Program-made: the position numbers and the translations under genes | The notes under the pieces: generated by a model | Told to the model about the DNA's origin: nothing | What the model saw: only the letters and a program-made list of their open reading frames with translations | The model's database searches: none | Part shown: in pieces, positions 18,716 through 27,606 of the stretch | How positions within the stretch are numbered: position 1 is the stretch's first letter | Layout of the letters: each line of letters opens with the position of its first letter | Assembly (NCBI RefSeq): GCF_000739875.1 | Contig: NZ_BBJR01000021.1 | Span: 1 to 64,000, forward strand | Length of the DNA stretch: 64,000 nucleotides | DNA from: Comamonas aquatica NBRC 14918 | GTDB lineage: Bacteria > Pseudomonadota > Gammaproteobacteria > Burkholderiales > Burkholderiaceae_C | Direction: 5' to 3'

Positions 18716-20101
18716 TCAGCCCATGGCGCGCACGATGTTCATGGCCTCGTCCACGCGCTCCACGGCGTGCAGGGTCAGGCCGGGGATGGGCTTCTTGGGC
18801 GCATTCGCCTTGGGCACCACGGCCACGGTGAAGCCCAGCTTGGCGGCTTCCTTGAGCCGGTCCTGGCCGCGCGGCGCGGGCCGCACCTCGCCGGCCAGGC
18901 CGACTTCGCCAAAGGCGATAAAGCCCTTGGGCAGCGCCTTGCCGCGCAGGCTGCTGGTGATGGACAGCATCACCGCCAGGTCGGCCGCTGGCTCGCCAAT
19001 GCGCACCCCACCCACGGCGTTGACGAACACGTCCTGGTCGGCACAGGCCACGCCGGCATGGCGGTTGAGCACCGCCAGCAGCATGGCCAGCCGGTCCTTG
19101 TCCAGGCCCACCGACAGGCGCCGCGGCGCCGGGCCGCCGCCATCGACCAGGGCCTGGATTTCCACCAGCAGCGGGCGCGTGCCTTCCAGCGTCACCATCA
19201 CGCAGCTGCCGGGCACGGGCTCGGTGTGCTGGCTCAGGAAGATGGCGCTGGGGTTGCTCACGCCCTTCAGCCCTTTTTCGGTCATGGCGAAGACGCCGAT
19301 CTCGTTGACTGCACCAAAACGGTTCTTGATGGCGCGCACCAGGCGGTGCGGGCTGTGGGTGTCGCCCTCGAAGTACAACACCGTGTCGACCATGTGCTCC
19401 AGCACGCGTGGACCGGCCAGCGCGCCTTCCTTGGTGACGTGGCCGACCAGGATCACCGTGATGCCCGTGCCCTTGGCCATGCGCGTCAGGTGGGCCGCAC
19501 ACTCGCGCACCTGGGCCACCGAGCCGGGGGCGCTGGTCAGCTGGTCGGAATACATGGTCTGGATGGAGTCGATGACCACCACGGCGGGCTGCGTGGCCTC
19601 CACCGTGGCCAGGATTTTTTCCAGCTGGATCTCGGCCAGCAGGTTCACCTGGCTGCCGTCGATGCCCAGCCGCCGCGAGCGCAGCGCCACCTGGGCGCCG
19701 CTTTCCTCGCCGGTCACATACAGCGTGGGCAGGCCGGCGCGCTGCAGTGCGTCCATGGCCTGCAGCAGCAGGGTGGACTTGCCGATGCCGGGGTCGCCGC
19801 CGATCAGCACCACCCCGCCCTCCACCACGCCGCCACCCAGCACGCGGTCCAGCTCCTCGATGCCGCTGGGCGTGCGCGCCACGTCCTGGGCCTCGATGGC
19901 GGCCAGCGGCGTCACGGGCTGGGCATTGGCCAGGCCGGCATAGCCCTGGGGGGCGCTGAGGCGGTTCTTGCCGCCCGAGGCGGCCTCGGGCACGCTTTCG
20001 ATCAGGCTGTTCCAGGCGCCGCAGTTCGGGCATTTGCCCAACCAGCGCGGCGTGGTGCCGCCGCAGGCGTTGCAGGTGTAAATGGTTTTGTCTTTGGCCA
20101 T
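18716..20101 (-). CDS. radA: DNA repair protein RadA
   Basis: A 461-residue RecA-related ATPase that drives branch migration during recombinational repair. Domains in order: a C4 zinc finger (CNACG and CPNCG, residues 10-28), the ATPase with Walker A GDPGIGKST (102-110), the RadA signature KNRFG (259-263), and a C-terminal Lon-protease-like domain from about 290. Length is typical. The order lplT, alr, radA is familiar from other betaproteobacteria. No SOS operator is evident. Confidence 0.95.
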   Translation of the reverse strand: MAKDKTIYTCNACGGTTPRWLGKCPNCGAWNSLIESVPEAASGGKNRLSAPQGYAGLANAQPVTPLAAIEAQDVARTPSGIEELDRVLGGGVVEGGVVLIGGDPGIGKSTLLLQAMDALQRAGLPTLYVTGEESGAQVALRSRRLGIDGSQVNLLAEIQLEKILATVEATQPAVVVIDSIQTMYSDQLTSAPGSVAQVRECAAHLTRMAKGTGITVILVGHVTKEGALAGPRVLEHMVDTVLYFEGDTHSPHRLVRAIKNRFGAVNEIGVFAMTEKGLKGVSNPSAIFLSQHTEPVPGSCVMVTLEGTRPLLVEIQALVDGGGPAPRRLSVGLDKDRLAMLLAVLNRHAGVACADQDVFVNAVGGVRIGEPAADLAVMLSITSSLRGKALPKGFIAFGEVGLAGEVRPAPRGQDRLKEAAKLGFTVAVVPKANAPKKPIPGLTLHAVERVDEAMNIVRAMG

Positions 20102-20380
20102 GCCCGCACTATATCGGCGGCACCCAGTAGCGCTGGGCTGGCAACGGGTACCCCGACGGGTCGCACCGATGGAGCGGCGGCAGGGGCGGGCGCCGCCGGG
20201 TACGGCCGTGTCTGCGCACGCTGGCGGGCGCCAATTTCTAAAAAGAGAGCGGATTGCGCAAGTGCTCTGCGACTTTCAGCAACCAAAGTCCTGCAAACAA
20301 TGATTGGGCAAGCGCCAGGCGCTCTCCTTTGGGGAGTGGCGTGTGAGGACGGATGGCGTGCCGCCTGGACCGCACCCCGC
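20102..20380. other. Intergenic region between radA and alr
   Basis: Holds a composite copy of the dispersed repeat (20236-20330) and must carry the radA promoter unless alr reads through. No gene seen. Confidence 0.5.
20236..20330. repeat. Dispersed repeat, composite form with inner hairpin
   Basis: Outer arms: AAAAGAGAGCGGATTGCGC on the left and AAGCGCCAGGCGCTCTCC on the right, imperfectly complementary. Between them is an inner hairpin GACTTT (20271-20276) with AAAGTC (20285-20290). The same two-level layout recurs at 51129-51206. Confidence 0.6.
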
Positions 20381-21496
20381 TCAGGGCCGCAGCGCGTCCT
20401 CGTCGCTGACCACGGGCACGCGCGCGGCCACGGCGCACATCAGCTCGTAGCCCACGGTGCCCGCGGCGGCGGCCACTTCGTCGATCGACAGCACGCTGCC
20501 GTGGCGCAGCGAGCGCCCCCACAGCACCACCTCGCTGCCCAGCTGCGCGTCGGGCACGGGCGTCAGGTCCACACAGACCATGTCCATGCTGACGCGGCCC
20601 AGCAGGCGGGTGCGCACGCCATTGACCAGCACCGGCGTGCCGGTGCCGCACAGGCGCGGATAGCCGTCGGCATAGCCGCAGGCGACCACGCCCAGGCGCA
20701 GGTCGCCCTCGGCCGTGAAGGTGGAGCCATAGCCCACGGTGTCGCCGGCATGCAGCTGCTGCGTGCCGATGATCTGGCTGGTCAGGCTCATGGCCGGCTG
20801 CAGGCCCCAGTGGTCCGCCGTGTGCGTGGGGTAGTCGGGCGAGCTGCCGTACAGCACGATGCCGGGGCGCACCCAGTCGCCGCGCACGGCCTCGCGCGTG
20901 CCCTGCAGCAGGGCCGCGGCGCTGTTGCTCAGGCTGCGCTCGCCGGGCAGGTCGTGCGTGGTCTGCTCGAACACCTGCAACTGGTGCGCCGTGCCGCGCG
21001 GGCCGTCGGCGTCGCTGAAGTGGGTGATGAAGGAGATCTCCTCCACCTGCGGCAGCGCGTTGAGGCGCGCCCAGGCGCTGCGAAAGCGCTCGGGCGTGAA
21101 GCCCAGGCGGTTCATGCCGCTGTTCATCTTCAGGAACACGCGGTGCGGCACCTGGGTCTTGTGCGCGGCCAGCCAGTCGATCTGGGCATCGCAGTGCACC
21201 GTGTGCCACAGGCCCAGGCGCGAGCACAGCTCCAGATCGCGCGGCTCGAACACGCCCTCCAGCAGCAGGATCGGGCCGCGCCAGTCCAGGGCACGCAGGC
21301 GCTGGGCCTCGGCGATCTCCAGCACGGCAAAGCCATCGGCCGCACGCAGGCCCTGGAAGGCATGCTCCACCCCATGGCCATAGGCATTCGCCTTGGCCAC
21401 GCACAGCAGCTGGGCGTCCGGCGCGGCGCGGCGCACCTGTTCCAGGTTGTGGCGCAGGGCTTGGGGGTGGATGGTGGCGAGAATGGGGCGCGGCAT
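20381..21496 (-). CDS. alr: Alanine racemase
   Basis: A 371-residue pyridoxal phosphate enzyme that makes D-alanine for peptidoglycan. The cofactor-binding lysine is Lys35 in VAKANAYGHG, and the catalytic tyrosine of the second subunit face is in VGYGSTF. The start ATG at 21496 gives MPRPILATIHPQAL and has AGGAAA upstream; a longer frame upstream lacks support. The gene diverges from lplT across 143 bases. It could be the biosynthetic or catabolic (DadX) form; without dadA nearby the biosynthetic role is more likely. Confidence 0.93.
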   Translation of the reverse strand: MPRPILATIHPQALRHNLEQVRRAAPDAQLLCVAKANAYGHGVEHAFQGLRAADGFAVLEIAEAQRLRALDWRGPILLLEGVFEPRDLELCSRLGLWHTVHCDAQIDWLAAHKTQVPHRVFLKMNSGMNRLGFTPERFRSAWARLNALPQVEEISFITHFSDADGPRGTAHQLQVFEQTTHDLPGERSLSNSAAALLQGTREAVRGDWVRPGIVLYGSSPDYPTHTADHWGLQPAMSLTSQIIGTQQLHAGDTVGYGSTFTAEGDLRLGVVACGYADGYPRLCGTGTPVLVNGVRTRLLGRVSMDMVCVDLTPVPDAQLGSEVVLWGRSLRHGSVLSIDEVAAAAGTVGYELMCAVAARVPVVSDEDALRP

Positions 21497-21639
21497 GGCG
21501 AAAAGTTTCCTGAGGGCAAACGACAGGCATTCTGGCACTGATGGCTAAGGGCTGCGTGATATAACCGCCAGTCGTTTGCCACTGGGACAACCCTTTTTCG
21601 TGCACTGGCCCCCGTGGCCGCGCGTGCGCACAGCATTTC

Positions 21640-22932
21640 ATGAAGCGCGGTTTCTACACCATCATGTCAGCGCAGTTTTTCAGCTCGCTGGCCGACAACG
21701 CCCTGTTCGTCACAGCCGTGGAGCTGCTACGCACCGGCGGTGCGCCCGAATGGCAGAGTGCCGCCCTGGTCCCCATGTTCGCCCTGTTCTACGTGGTGCT
21801 GGCGCCCTTTGTCGGCGCCTTTGCCGATGCGCTGCCCAAGGGTCGGGTCATGTTCATCAGCAATGCCATCAAGGTGGTGGGCTGCCTGCTGATGCTGTTT
21901 GGCCACCACCCACTGCTGGCCTATGCCGTGGTGGGTCTGGGGGCCGCGGCCTATTCGCCCGCCAAGTACGGCATCCTGACCGAGCTGTTGCCCCCGTCCC
22001 AACTGGTCAAGGCCAACGGCTGGATCGAGGGTCTGACCATCACCTCCATCATCCTGGGCGTGCTGCTGGGCGGCCAGCTGGTCGGCCCGGTCATCTCCGG
22101 CCACCTGCTGGCGCTGAACCTGCCCGGCGTGGACAACGCCGCCGAAGCGGCAATCGGCGTGCTGGTCTTCGTCTACGCCCTGGCGGCGGCCTTCAACCTG
22201 CGCATCCCGCGCACCACGGCGCCCCTGGTGCCGCTGCGCCAGGACCCGACCCAGGGCCTGGTCGGCAATACCCTGGCCCTGCTGCCCGACTTCCGCGACT
22301 GCAACCGTCGCCTGTGGCGCGACAAGCTGGGCCAGATCTCCCTGTCCACCACCACCCTGTTCTGGGGCGTGTCCGGCAATCTGCGCTACATCGTGCTGGC
22401 CTGGGCCGCCGTGGCCCTGGGCTATGGCACCACCCAGGCCTCGGCCCTGGTGGGCGTGGTGGCCATCGGCACGGCCGTGGGTGCGGTGATGGCCTCGATG
22501 CGCATGCGCCTGCAGCACGCCACGCGCGTGATCCCCATGGGCATTGCCATGGGCCTGCTGGTGATCTGCATGAACTTCATCAGCAACCTGTGGGTGGCCG
22601 TGCCCTTTCTGATCGTGCTGGGCGGGCTGGGCGGCTTCCTGGTCGTACCGATGAACGCGCTGCTGCAGCACCGGGGCCACAACCTGATGGGCGCGGGCCG
22701 CTCCATCGCCGTGCAGAATTTCAACGAACAGGCCTGCATCCTGGGCCTGGGCGCCCTGTACGCCCTGAGCACCCTGTGGGGCCTGTCGGCCTACGGCGCC
22801 ATCACCGGCTTCGGCGTGATCGTGGCCTTCACCATGTGGCTGATCGGCCGCTGGTACCGCCACAATTGCCGCAAGCACGGCGGTGAGGTGCGGCGCCTGC
22901 TGAGCATTGCCCGCTACGATCACCACCACTGA
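21640..22932 (+). CDS. lplT: Lysophospholipid transporter
   Basis: A 430-residue major facilitator family protein with twelve predicted membrane helices. The N-terminus KRGFYTIMSAQFFSSLADNALF is characteristic of LplT, which flips lysophosphatidylethanolamine into the cytoplasm for re-acylation. Here it is not fused to, or beside, an acyltransferase (aas), unlike in enterics. A perfect 11-bp hairpin follows at 22970-22994. Confidence 0.92.
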   Translation: MKRGFYTIMSAQFFSSLADNALFVTAVELLRTGGAPEWQSAALVPMFALFYVVLAPFVGAFADALPKGRVMFISNAIKVVGCLLMLFGHHPLLAYAVVGLGAAAYSPAKYGILTELLPPSQLVKANGWIEGLTITSIILGVLLGGQLVGPVISGHLLALNLPGVDNAAEAAIGVLVFVYALAAAFNLRIPRTTAPLVPLRQDPTQGLVGNTLALLPDFRDCNRRLWRDKLGQISLSTTTLFWGVSGNLRYIVLAWAAVALGYGTTQASALVGVVAIGTAVGAVMASMRMRLQHATRVIPMGIAMGLLVICMNFISNLWVAVPFLIVLGGLGGFLVVPMNALLQHRGHNLMGAGRSIAVQNFNEQACILGLGALYALSTLWGLSAYGAITGFGVIVAFTMWLIGRWYRHNCRKHGGEVRRLLSIARYDHHH

Positions 22933-22969
22933 GCGCCCCACGGCCCCTCTCCTTCATTCTTCATAGCAC

Positions 22970-22994
22970 CCGGCGCAGGTAACACCTGCGCCGG
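22970..22994 (+). terminator. Hairpin between lplT and the EamA gene
   Basis: CCGGCGCAGGT (22970-22980) pairs perfectly with ACCTGCGCCGG (22984-22994), loop AAC. A T run follows only after five more bases (22999-23005), so termination may be partial. The hairpin also covers the leader of the next gene and could lower its translation. Confidence 0.6.
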
Positions 22995-23007
22995 AACCAT
23001 TTTTGAC

Positions 23008-23889
23008 ATGCATTTCTGGCCCTACCTCGCCCTGTTGTTCAACGCCATGGTCTGGGGCCTGGCCTGGTGGCCGTTCCAGACCATGCGCGCCGCCGGCCTG
23101 GCCGCGCCCTGGGCCACGGGCATGATCTACAGCGTGCTGGCCCTGGGCACCATCCTGTGCCTGCGCGGCAGCCTGGCGCAGTTTCTGCGCCACCCGGTGC
23201 TGTGGCTGCTGGCCCTGTCCTCGGGGCTGACGAATGTGTCGTTCAACACCGCGGCCTCGACCGGCGACGTGGTGCGCGTGATCCTGCTGTTCTACCTGAT
23301 GCCCGCCTGGACGGTGCTGCTGGCCTGGCGCTTCCTGGGCGAACGCCCCACGCCCCAAAGCCTGCTGCGCCTGGTGCTGGCCTTCAGCGGCATGGCCCTG
23401 GTCATCGTGCCGCCGGGCGCCACCTGGCGCAGCCTGACCGCAGGCCTGGGCCTGCCCGAGTACCTGGCCATCTTCGGCGGCCTGTGCTTTGCGATGACGA
23501 ATGTGATCCTGCGCCGCTGCTTTCACACGCCCAGCATGGCGCGGGTGCTGGCCATGTTCCTGGGCTGCATGGGCATGGGGCTGGCGACCGCCACGGCCGG
23601 CTACCTGGGCGGCCAGTTCCCCGGCATCCCCGCGCCGGCGCCGGGCTGGATCGCCTGCGCCGTGGGCATGGCCGTGCTGGTGGCCATCGGCTCGTGGGCG
23701 CTGCAATACGGCGCCTCGCGCATCCCGACCAGCACCACCTCGCTGATCATGCTGTCGGAGGTGCTGTTCGCCAGCATCTCGGCCTGGCTGCTGGGCGCCA
23801 CCGAACTCACGCCGCGCATGCTGCTGGGCGGGGCCCTGATCGTGGGCGGCGCCCTGCTGGCCGTGCTGCAGCACCGGCGCCCGCACTGA
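23008..23889 (+). CDS. DMT-superfamily (EamA) exporter
   Basis: A 293-residue membrane protein with ten hydrophobic helices in two five-helix EamA repeats, each roughly 140 residues. Segments such as LALSSGLTNVSFNTA, FLGERPT and LIMLSEVLFASISAWLLG fit the drug/metabolite transporter family. Such proteins export amino acids, nucleotides or small metabolites; the substrate is unknown. Start ATG at 23008 precedes the first helix directly. It is 64 bases before the glutathione peroxidase gene and may share a transcript. Confidence 0.88.
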   Translation: MHFWPYLALLFNAMVWGLAWWPFQTMRAAGLAAPWATGMIYSVLALGTILCLRGSLAQFLRHPVLWLLALSSGLTNVSFNTAASTGDVVRVILLFYLMPAWTVLLAWRFLGERPTPQSLLRLVLAFSGMALVIVPPGATWRSLTAGLGLPEYLAIFGGLCFAMTNVILRRCFHTPSMARVLAMFLGCMGMGLATATAGYLGGQFPGIPAPAPGWIACAVGMAVLVAIGSWALQYGASRIPTSTTSLIMLSEVLFASISAWLLGATELTPRMLLGGALIVGGALLAVLQHRRPH

Positions 23890-23953
23890 GGCGGGGCCAC
23901 GGCCGCAGGCGCTGTGCTACAACCACAGTCCCCGCTTGCACCCCGAGGCCCGC

Positions 23954-24448
23954 ATGCCCCAGCTGTCCGACTTCTCCGCCACCCGCATCGACGGCCACCC
24001 CCAGCCCCTGTCCGCTTACGCAGGCCAGGTGGTGCTGGTGGTCAACACCGCCAGCGCCTGCGGCTTCACCCCGCAGTTCGCCGGGCTGCAGCAGCTGCAC
24101 CAGCGCTACGCCGGCCAGGGCCTGGTGGTCCTGGGCTTTCCCTGCAACCAGTTCGGCCAGCAGGACAAGGGCAGCAACAGCGAGATTGTCGGCTTCTGCC
24201 AACGCAACTACGGCGTGGACTTTCCCATGATGGCCAAGGTGGACGTGAACGGACCGCAGGCCCACCCGCTGTTCCAGTGGCTCAAGGCGCAGGCCCCGGG
24301 CATCCTGGGCACACAGTCCATCAAATGGAACTTCACCAAGTTCCTGATCGGCCGCGATGGCCAGGTGCAGGCCCGCTTCGCACCCCGAGACACCCCGGCC
24401 ACACTGGTCGAGGCCATCGAGGCCGCGCTGGACGCGCCGGCACCCTGA
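23954..24448 (+). CDS. Glutathione peroxidase family protein
   Basis: A 164-residue thiol peroxidase. The peroxidatic cysteine is Cys36 in NTASACGFTP, the conserved Gln is in FPCNQFG (Cys64-Asn-Gln66) and the Trp/Asn of the catalytic tetrad are in IKWNFTKF. It uses Cys, not selenocysteine, and probably takes electrons from thioredoxin or glutathione to reduce peroxides. ATG at 23954 has GAGG 5-8 bases upstream; an in-frame TTG six codons earlier is less likely. Confidence 0.92.
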   Translation: MPQLSDFSATRIDGHPQPLSAYAGQVVLVVNTASACGFTPQFAGLQQLHQRYAGQGLVVLGFPCNQFGQQDKGSNSEIVGFCQRNYGVDFPMMAKVDVNGPQAHPLFQWLKAQAPGILGTQSIKWNFTKFLIGRDGQVQARFAPRDTPATLVEAIEAALDAPAP

Positions 24449-24608
24449 CCTCACAGGCGCCCGCGCGCGGCCCGTCGTGGCCCCACGCAAAGCAGTTACA
24501 CTCGCTCACTATTAGGTGGCCCGTGGGCTCCAAGTGACAGTGCCCATGCGCCAGTTTTATGACTGGTCATCCCCCCCGCGCCCCCGCCGGCGGCGGTTAG
24601 TAACTCGC

Positions 24609-25076
24609 ATGGTCCGATACCTTCTGGGCGCACAGCCGTCCACTGCCACCCTGGCAACCTCTCCCCGGGTGACCGCCCCCCTCAGCGGCGCAGCCTTGCA
24701 GGCACGCCTGCGGCTCAAACGCTCCTCGGCCTATATCCAAGCCATCACCCGCCTGGATGCCGGCGGCCATGTGCACAGTCCGGCCGCCACCCAAGCCCTG
24801 ATCGACGCCATCCGCCAGGAACTGCCCGACGTGTCCGTTGACGCCCTGCCCCACGGCATCGTCGCACGCTGCTACCTGGGTGCGCCCTTTGAAGTCCACA
24901 CCCTGGATTGCAGCGGCCAGATCATCCAGCACTACAAAACCCACGAGTCCCTGCCCGCGCTGCTGGAACGTGCCCGCAGCCTGGCTCTGCACCCTGGTTA
25001 TGCCTTTATCGAGGTGTATGCCAGCCGCCTGATCGCCGTCAGCGCCTCCGGGCAGACCGCGATCATTGATGTTTGA
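24609..25076 (+). CDS. Hypothetical protein, first gene of the AAA operon
   Basis: A 155-residue soluble protein from the ATG at 24609; an ATG at 24546 would give 176 residues, and neither has a good ribosome binding site. The middle (VTAPLSGAALQARLRLKRSSAYIQAITRL) and C-terminal half (YLGAPFEVHTLDCSGQIIQHY, then AFIEVYASRLIAVSASGQTAIIDV) look like alternating helices and strands of a compact alpha/beta fold. No motif recognised. It precedes the 571-residue coiled-coil gene by 18 bases, so I place it in the same operon. Confidence 0.7.
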   Translation: MVRYLLGAQPSTATLATSPRVTAPLSGAALQARLRLKRSSAYIQAITRLDAGGHVHSPAATQALIDAIRQELPDVSVDALPHGIVARCYLGAPFEVHTLDCSGQIIQHYKTHESLPALLERARSLALHPGYAFIEVYASRLIAVSASGQTAIIDV

Positions 25077-25094
25077 CCTGTCCCACCCCCTTCC

Positions 25095-26810
25095 ATGAGT
25101 TCTGAACGCATCATCCAGGTCGCCGACCTGTCCCTGATCCTCGGTTCGCTGCGCAGCCTGCAAAGCGACATCGGCACGGTTTCCAACCAGGTGGACAACG
25201 TGGGGCGCGACCTGTCGCAGACCCGTTCCGAGTTGTCGCGCTTGGAGCAGGCCTTCGCTGATTTTGTGGAAGCCGACCTCAAAGCCAAGGAGCTGTCCTT
25301 GGCAGAAACCCGCCAGGTCAAGATCCGCCAGGAAATCGAAAACACCTTCGGTCAGAACGCCGTGGTGCGTCGCCAGGCCACCGGCATTCTGCAGGCCTCG
25401 GACATCCAGCTGGTGCGCCAGGAAACCCTGCGAGGCGCCACCGAGGAACTGATGCTGTCCACCCCCCGCTACTGGCTGGCCCCGGCCCTGGTCGCCTTGG
25501 CGGCCTGGCTGGGCGACAAGCAGGACCTGGCCCAGCGCGCCCTGGCCGAAGCCCTGCGCCGCGACGACGAAAAAACCTCGCTGTTCTTTGCCCTGATCGC
25601 CCGCCGCGCCAGCCGCAGCGAAGCCAACCGCACCTGGCTGGATCGCTATTTCGGCCTGCAAAACCCCTTCCAGCTGGACCGTCAGACCGTGGTCATGGTG
25701 GATGCCATGGCCAATGGGGTGTTCACTGCGGACACCACCCAGCTGTGTTCCAAACGCATCACGGCCTGGATCGAAGAGCTGTCACAACAGGCCGGCTTCG
25801 CGGAAACCCAGCGCAGCCAGTGGAGCGATGCCCTGCGTTCCAAAACGCCGAACGAAGACCATGCGGGCCGCTACCCCCACCTCTCGCGGTTTTCCCCGAC
25901 CTGGCCTGCGCTGAACACCAGCCTGAACGCCGCCGCCATGCAAGGCGCCGTGCTGCAACACTTCGAGGGCGTATTCCAGGGCGAGATCAAACCCGCCAGC
26001 AGTGTGCTGGTGGCCGTGGACGATTTGCTCACCACCCTGGTCACCCGTTTCGACGACGAGGAACTGCCCCTGCGCCGCCAGGAAGAGCTGTGCCGCCTGA
26101 TCATCGAGGAAAGTGGTGACAAGCGCGCCGCCCAGGCCCGCTACCAGCTGCAGGCCAAGACCCTGGACGAGCAGGTGGACTTCACCCAGCTGCTGACCAA
26201 TGCCGCGATGCACCCCGAGACCTCGCACGTCACGCGCGCCACCCAGCGCTTTGCGATTGCACACTCGCGCGACTGGATCCTGGATGCCCACAGTGACGTC
26301 ACGGCCCGCGCGCGCCAGGCCGTACCCACCCAGGTGGACATTGCCATCGAGGACTGGACAGGCCAGACCAGCCAGGGCGACAACGAGGCCGCCCTGCTGA
26401 CCGACCTGGCCGCCCACCTGGACCGCCGCGAGGCCGAGGCCCTGGCAGAGGCCAAGCTGGGCCTCAAACACTGGGGTGCCATCGCCCTGGGCGTGATCCT
26501 GATCTTCATGGGCTTGGGCAGCGGCATGGTGGTCGCCCTCATGGGCCTGGCCGCCCTGGGCTGGGCCTACCTGGGCTACCGCCAAGTACAAAAACTGCGC
26601 GAGAAGATCCGCAGCGACTTTGCCCGCCTCAAGGAGCAATCGGCCCAGGCCCTGCGCGCCTGCCTGGCCGAGCTGGTGGAACTGCGCCGTGATCTGGCTC
26701 GCCGCGATGCGGTGTCCGCCGCAGTGACCGCGCTGCTCGAAGGCATCAGCCCCGAGCAGCACCTGCTGTCCAGCCACGACAGCGTGCGCCGTGTGATGGC
26801 CGCCGCCTAA
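25095..26810 (+). CDS. Large coiled-coil membrane-anchored protein of the AAA operon
   Basis: A 571-residue protein. Residues 1-90 are coiled-coil-like (QSDIGTVSNQVDNVGRDLSQ..., then ADLKAKELSLAETRQVKIRQEI). About 115-440 is a long alpha-helical region with helix repeats such as RALAEALRRDDEKTSLFFAL, reminiscent of solenoid scaffolds. Two hydrophobic helices at about 461-498 (GAIALGVILIFMGLG and MVVALMGLAALGWAYL) form a membrane hairpin, and a second coiled coil ends the protein. I do not recognise the family. As neighbour to a Ycf46-type ATPase it may be its membrane scaffold or substrate; that is inference. The downstream microprotein begins 17 bases later. Confidence 0.8.
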   Translation: MSSERIIQVADLSLILGSLRSLQSDIGTVSNQVDNVGRDLSQTRSELSRLEQAFADFVEADLKAKELSLAETRQVKIRQEIENTFGQNAVVRRQATGILQASDIQLVRQETLRGATEELMLSTPRYWLAPALVALAAWLGDKQDLAQRALAEALRRDDEKTSLFFALIARRASRSEANRTWLDRYFGLQNPFQLDRQTVVMVDAMANGVFTADTTQLCSKRITAWIEELSQQAGFAETQRSQWSDALRSKTPNEDHAGRYPHLSRFSPTWPALNTSLNAAAMQGAVLQHFEGVFQGEIKPASSVLVAVDDLLTTLVTRFDDEELPLRRQEELCRLIIEESGDKRAAQARYQLQAKTLDEQVDFTQLLTNAAMHPETSHVTRATQRFAIAHSRDWILDAHSDVTARARQAVPTQVDIAIEDWTGQTSQGDNEAALLTDLAAHLDRREAEALAEAKLGLKHWGAIALGVILIFMGLGSGMVVALMGLAALGWAYLGYRQVQKLREKIRSDFARLKEQSAQALRACLAELVELRRDLARRDAVSAAVTALLEGISPEQHLLSSHDSVRRVMAAA

Positions 26811-26827
26811 ACCCAGGAGATTGACCC

Positions 26828-27004
26828 ATGGTCCGTGAAATCTTGCCCCCCTCCAACCCCAGCGATACCGCCCCCACGCCCCCCGCGCAGCCCCCCCTCG
26901 CACCTGCCGCGACCGTCCAGCCCGTGGCGCACGATGCCCTGGCCGGCGCCCTGCCCAGTTGGGACCTGCTGCCGGCCTCGCCTTTTGTGCGGCGCATCAA
27001 GTGA
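26828..27004 (+). CDS. 58-residue Pro/Ala-rich microprotein
   Basis: A short gene with a strong ribosome binding site (AGGAG 7 bases before the ATG). Residues 1-45 are Pro/Ala/Thr-rich and should be disordered; the end SWDLLPASPFVRRIK is hydrophobic/basic and looks like a short binding peptide. The stop TGA overlaps the ATG of the next gene as TGATG (27002-27006), showing translational coupling. Placement between two operon genes with such spacing supports that it is real. Function unknown; a linker or anchoring peptide for the AAA complex is a guess. Confidence 0.65.
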   Translation: MVREILPPSNPSDTAPTPPAQPPLAPAATVQPVAHDALAGALPSWDLLPASPFVRRIK

Positions 27005-27597
27005 TGTGGGGGTGGTTGCGCCGCCCGGCCTCCGGGCCAACGGACACCTCCCACACGGAGGCCGCCCCTCAGAGCTACGCCCAGTGGAGCACCTGGCTGG
27101 ACCGCCTGGCCCAGGGCGATGACGATGCCCGCTGCCTGGCCCAGCTGCACCAGGGCCAGCTGTCCTGGAGCGGGGGCGTGGCTCCCTTGTTTGTGGAGCG
27201 CATCAGCACGGAAGTGCAGCGCCGCCTGGGCCTGTGCGCCGAACGCCTGACACGCAATCTGCGCCTGGGTGCCGATGAAAGCCTGGTGGTGCGGGCCTTG
27301 CTACAGGCACGGCACGAACTGGCCTTCATCCACCAGCTGTGCCTGCTGCCGGCGGTGCCAGAAAGCACCCGCAGCCAGCTCGGGGCCGAAGTGCGTAAGT
27401 TTGCCGAACGCTCCCAGCAGTCCCTGCTGGACACGGCTCAGAGCGACCGCAGCGGTCGCCTGGCTTCGCTGCTGCGCCACAACGCCCTCACGCGGTACGC
27501 CAATCCGCCCGCGCAGAACGAGCTGCACGACACCCCCGCCCCCACCACCGTGGAGACGGCCGCAGGCGCACCCCGCCGCCGCAACATTCTTTCCTAG
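27004..27597 (+). CDS. Helical hypothetical protein of the AAA operon
   Basis: A 197-residue soluble protein, translated from the ATG that overlaps the microprotein's stop codon. The middle (SYAQWSTWLDRLAQGDDDARCLAQLHQGQLSW, ... RLGLCAERLTRNLRLGADESLVVRALLQARHELAFIHQL) is predicted all-helical; the C-terminus is Pro/Thr-rich and basic. No signal peptide, membrane segment or familiar motif. The next gene (AAA ATPase) starts 9 bases after its stop. I do not know the function. Confidence 0.72.
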   Translation: MWGWLRRPASGPTDTSHTEAAPQSYAQWSTWLDRLAQGDDDARCLAQLHQGQLSWSGGVAPLFVERISTEVQRRLGLCAERLTRNLRLGADESLVVRALLQARHELAFIHQLCLLPAVPESTRSQLGAEVRKFAERSQQSLLDTAQSDRSGRLASLLRHNALTRYANPPAQNELHDTPAPTTVETAAGAPRRRNILS

Positions 27598-27606
27598 CCT
27601 TGGTCC

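Noticed and set aside
18620-21541. A very long open frame (over 900 codons) opposite radA and alr
   Set aside because: It is antisense to two well-supported genes, rich in His/Gln/Ala/Gly, and typical of shadow frames in high-GC DNA.
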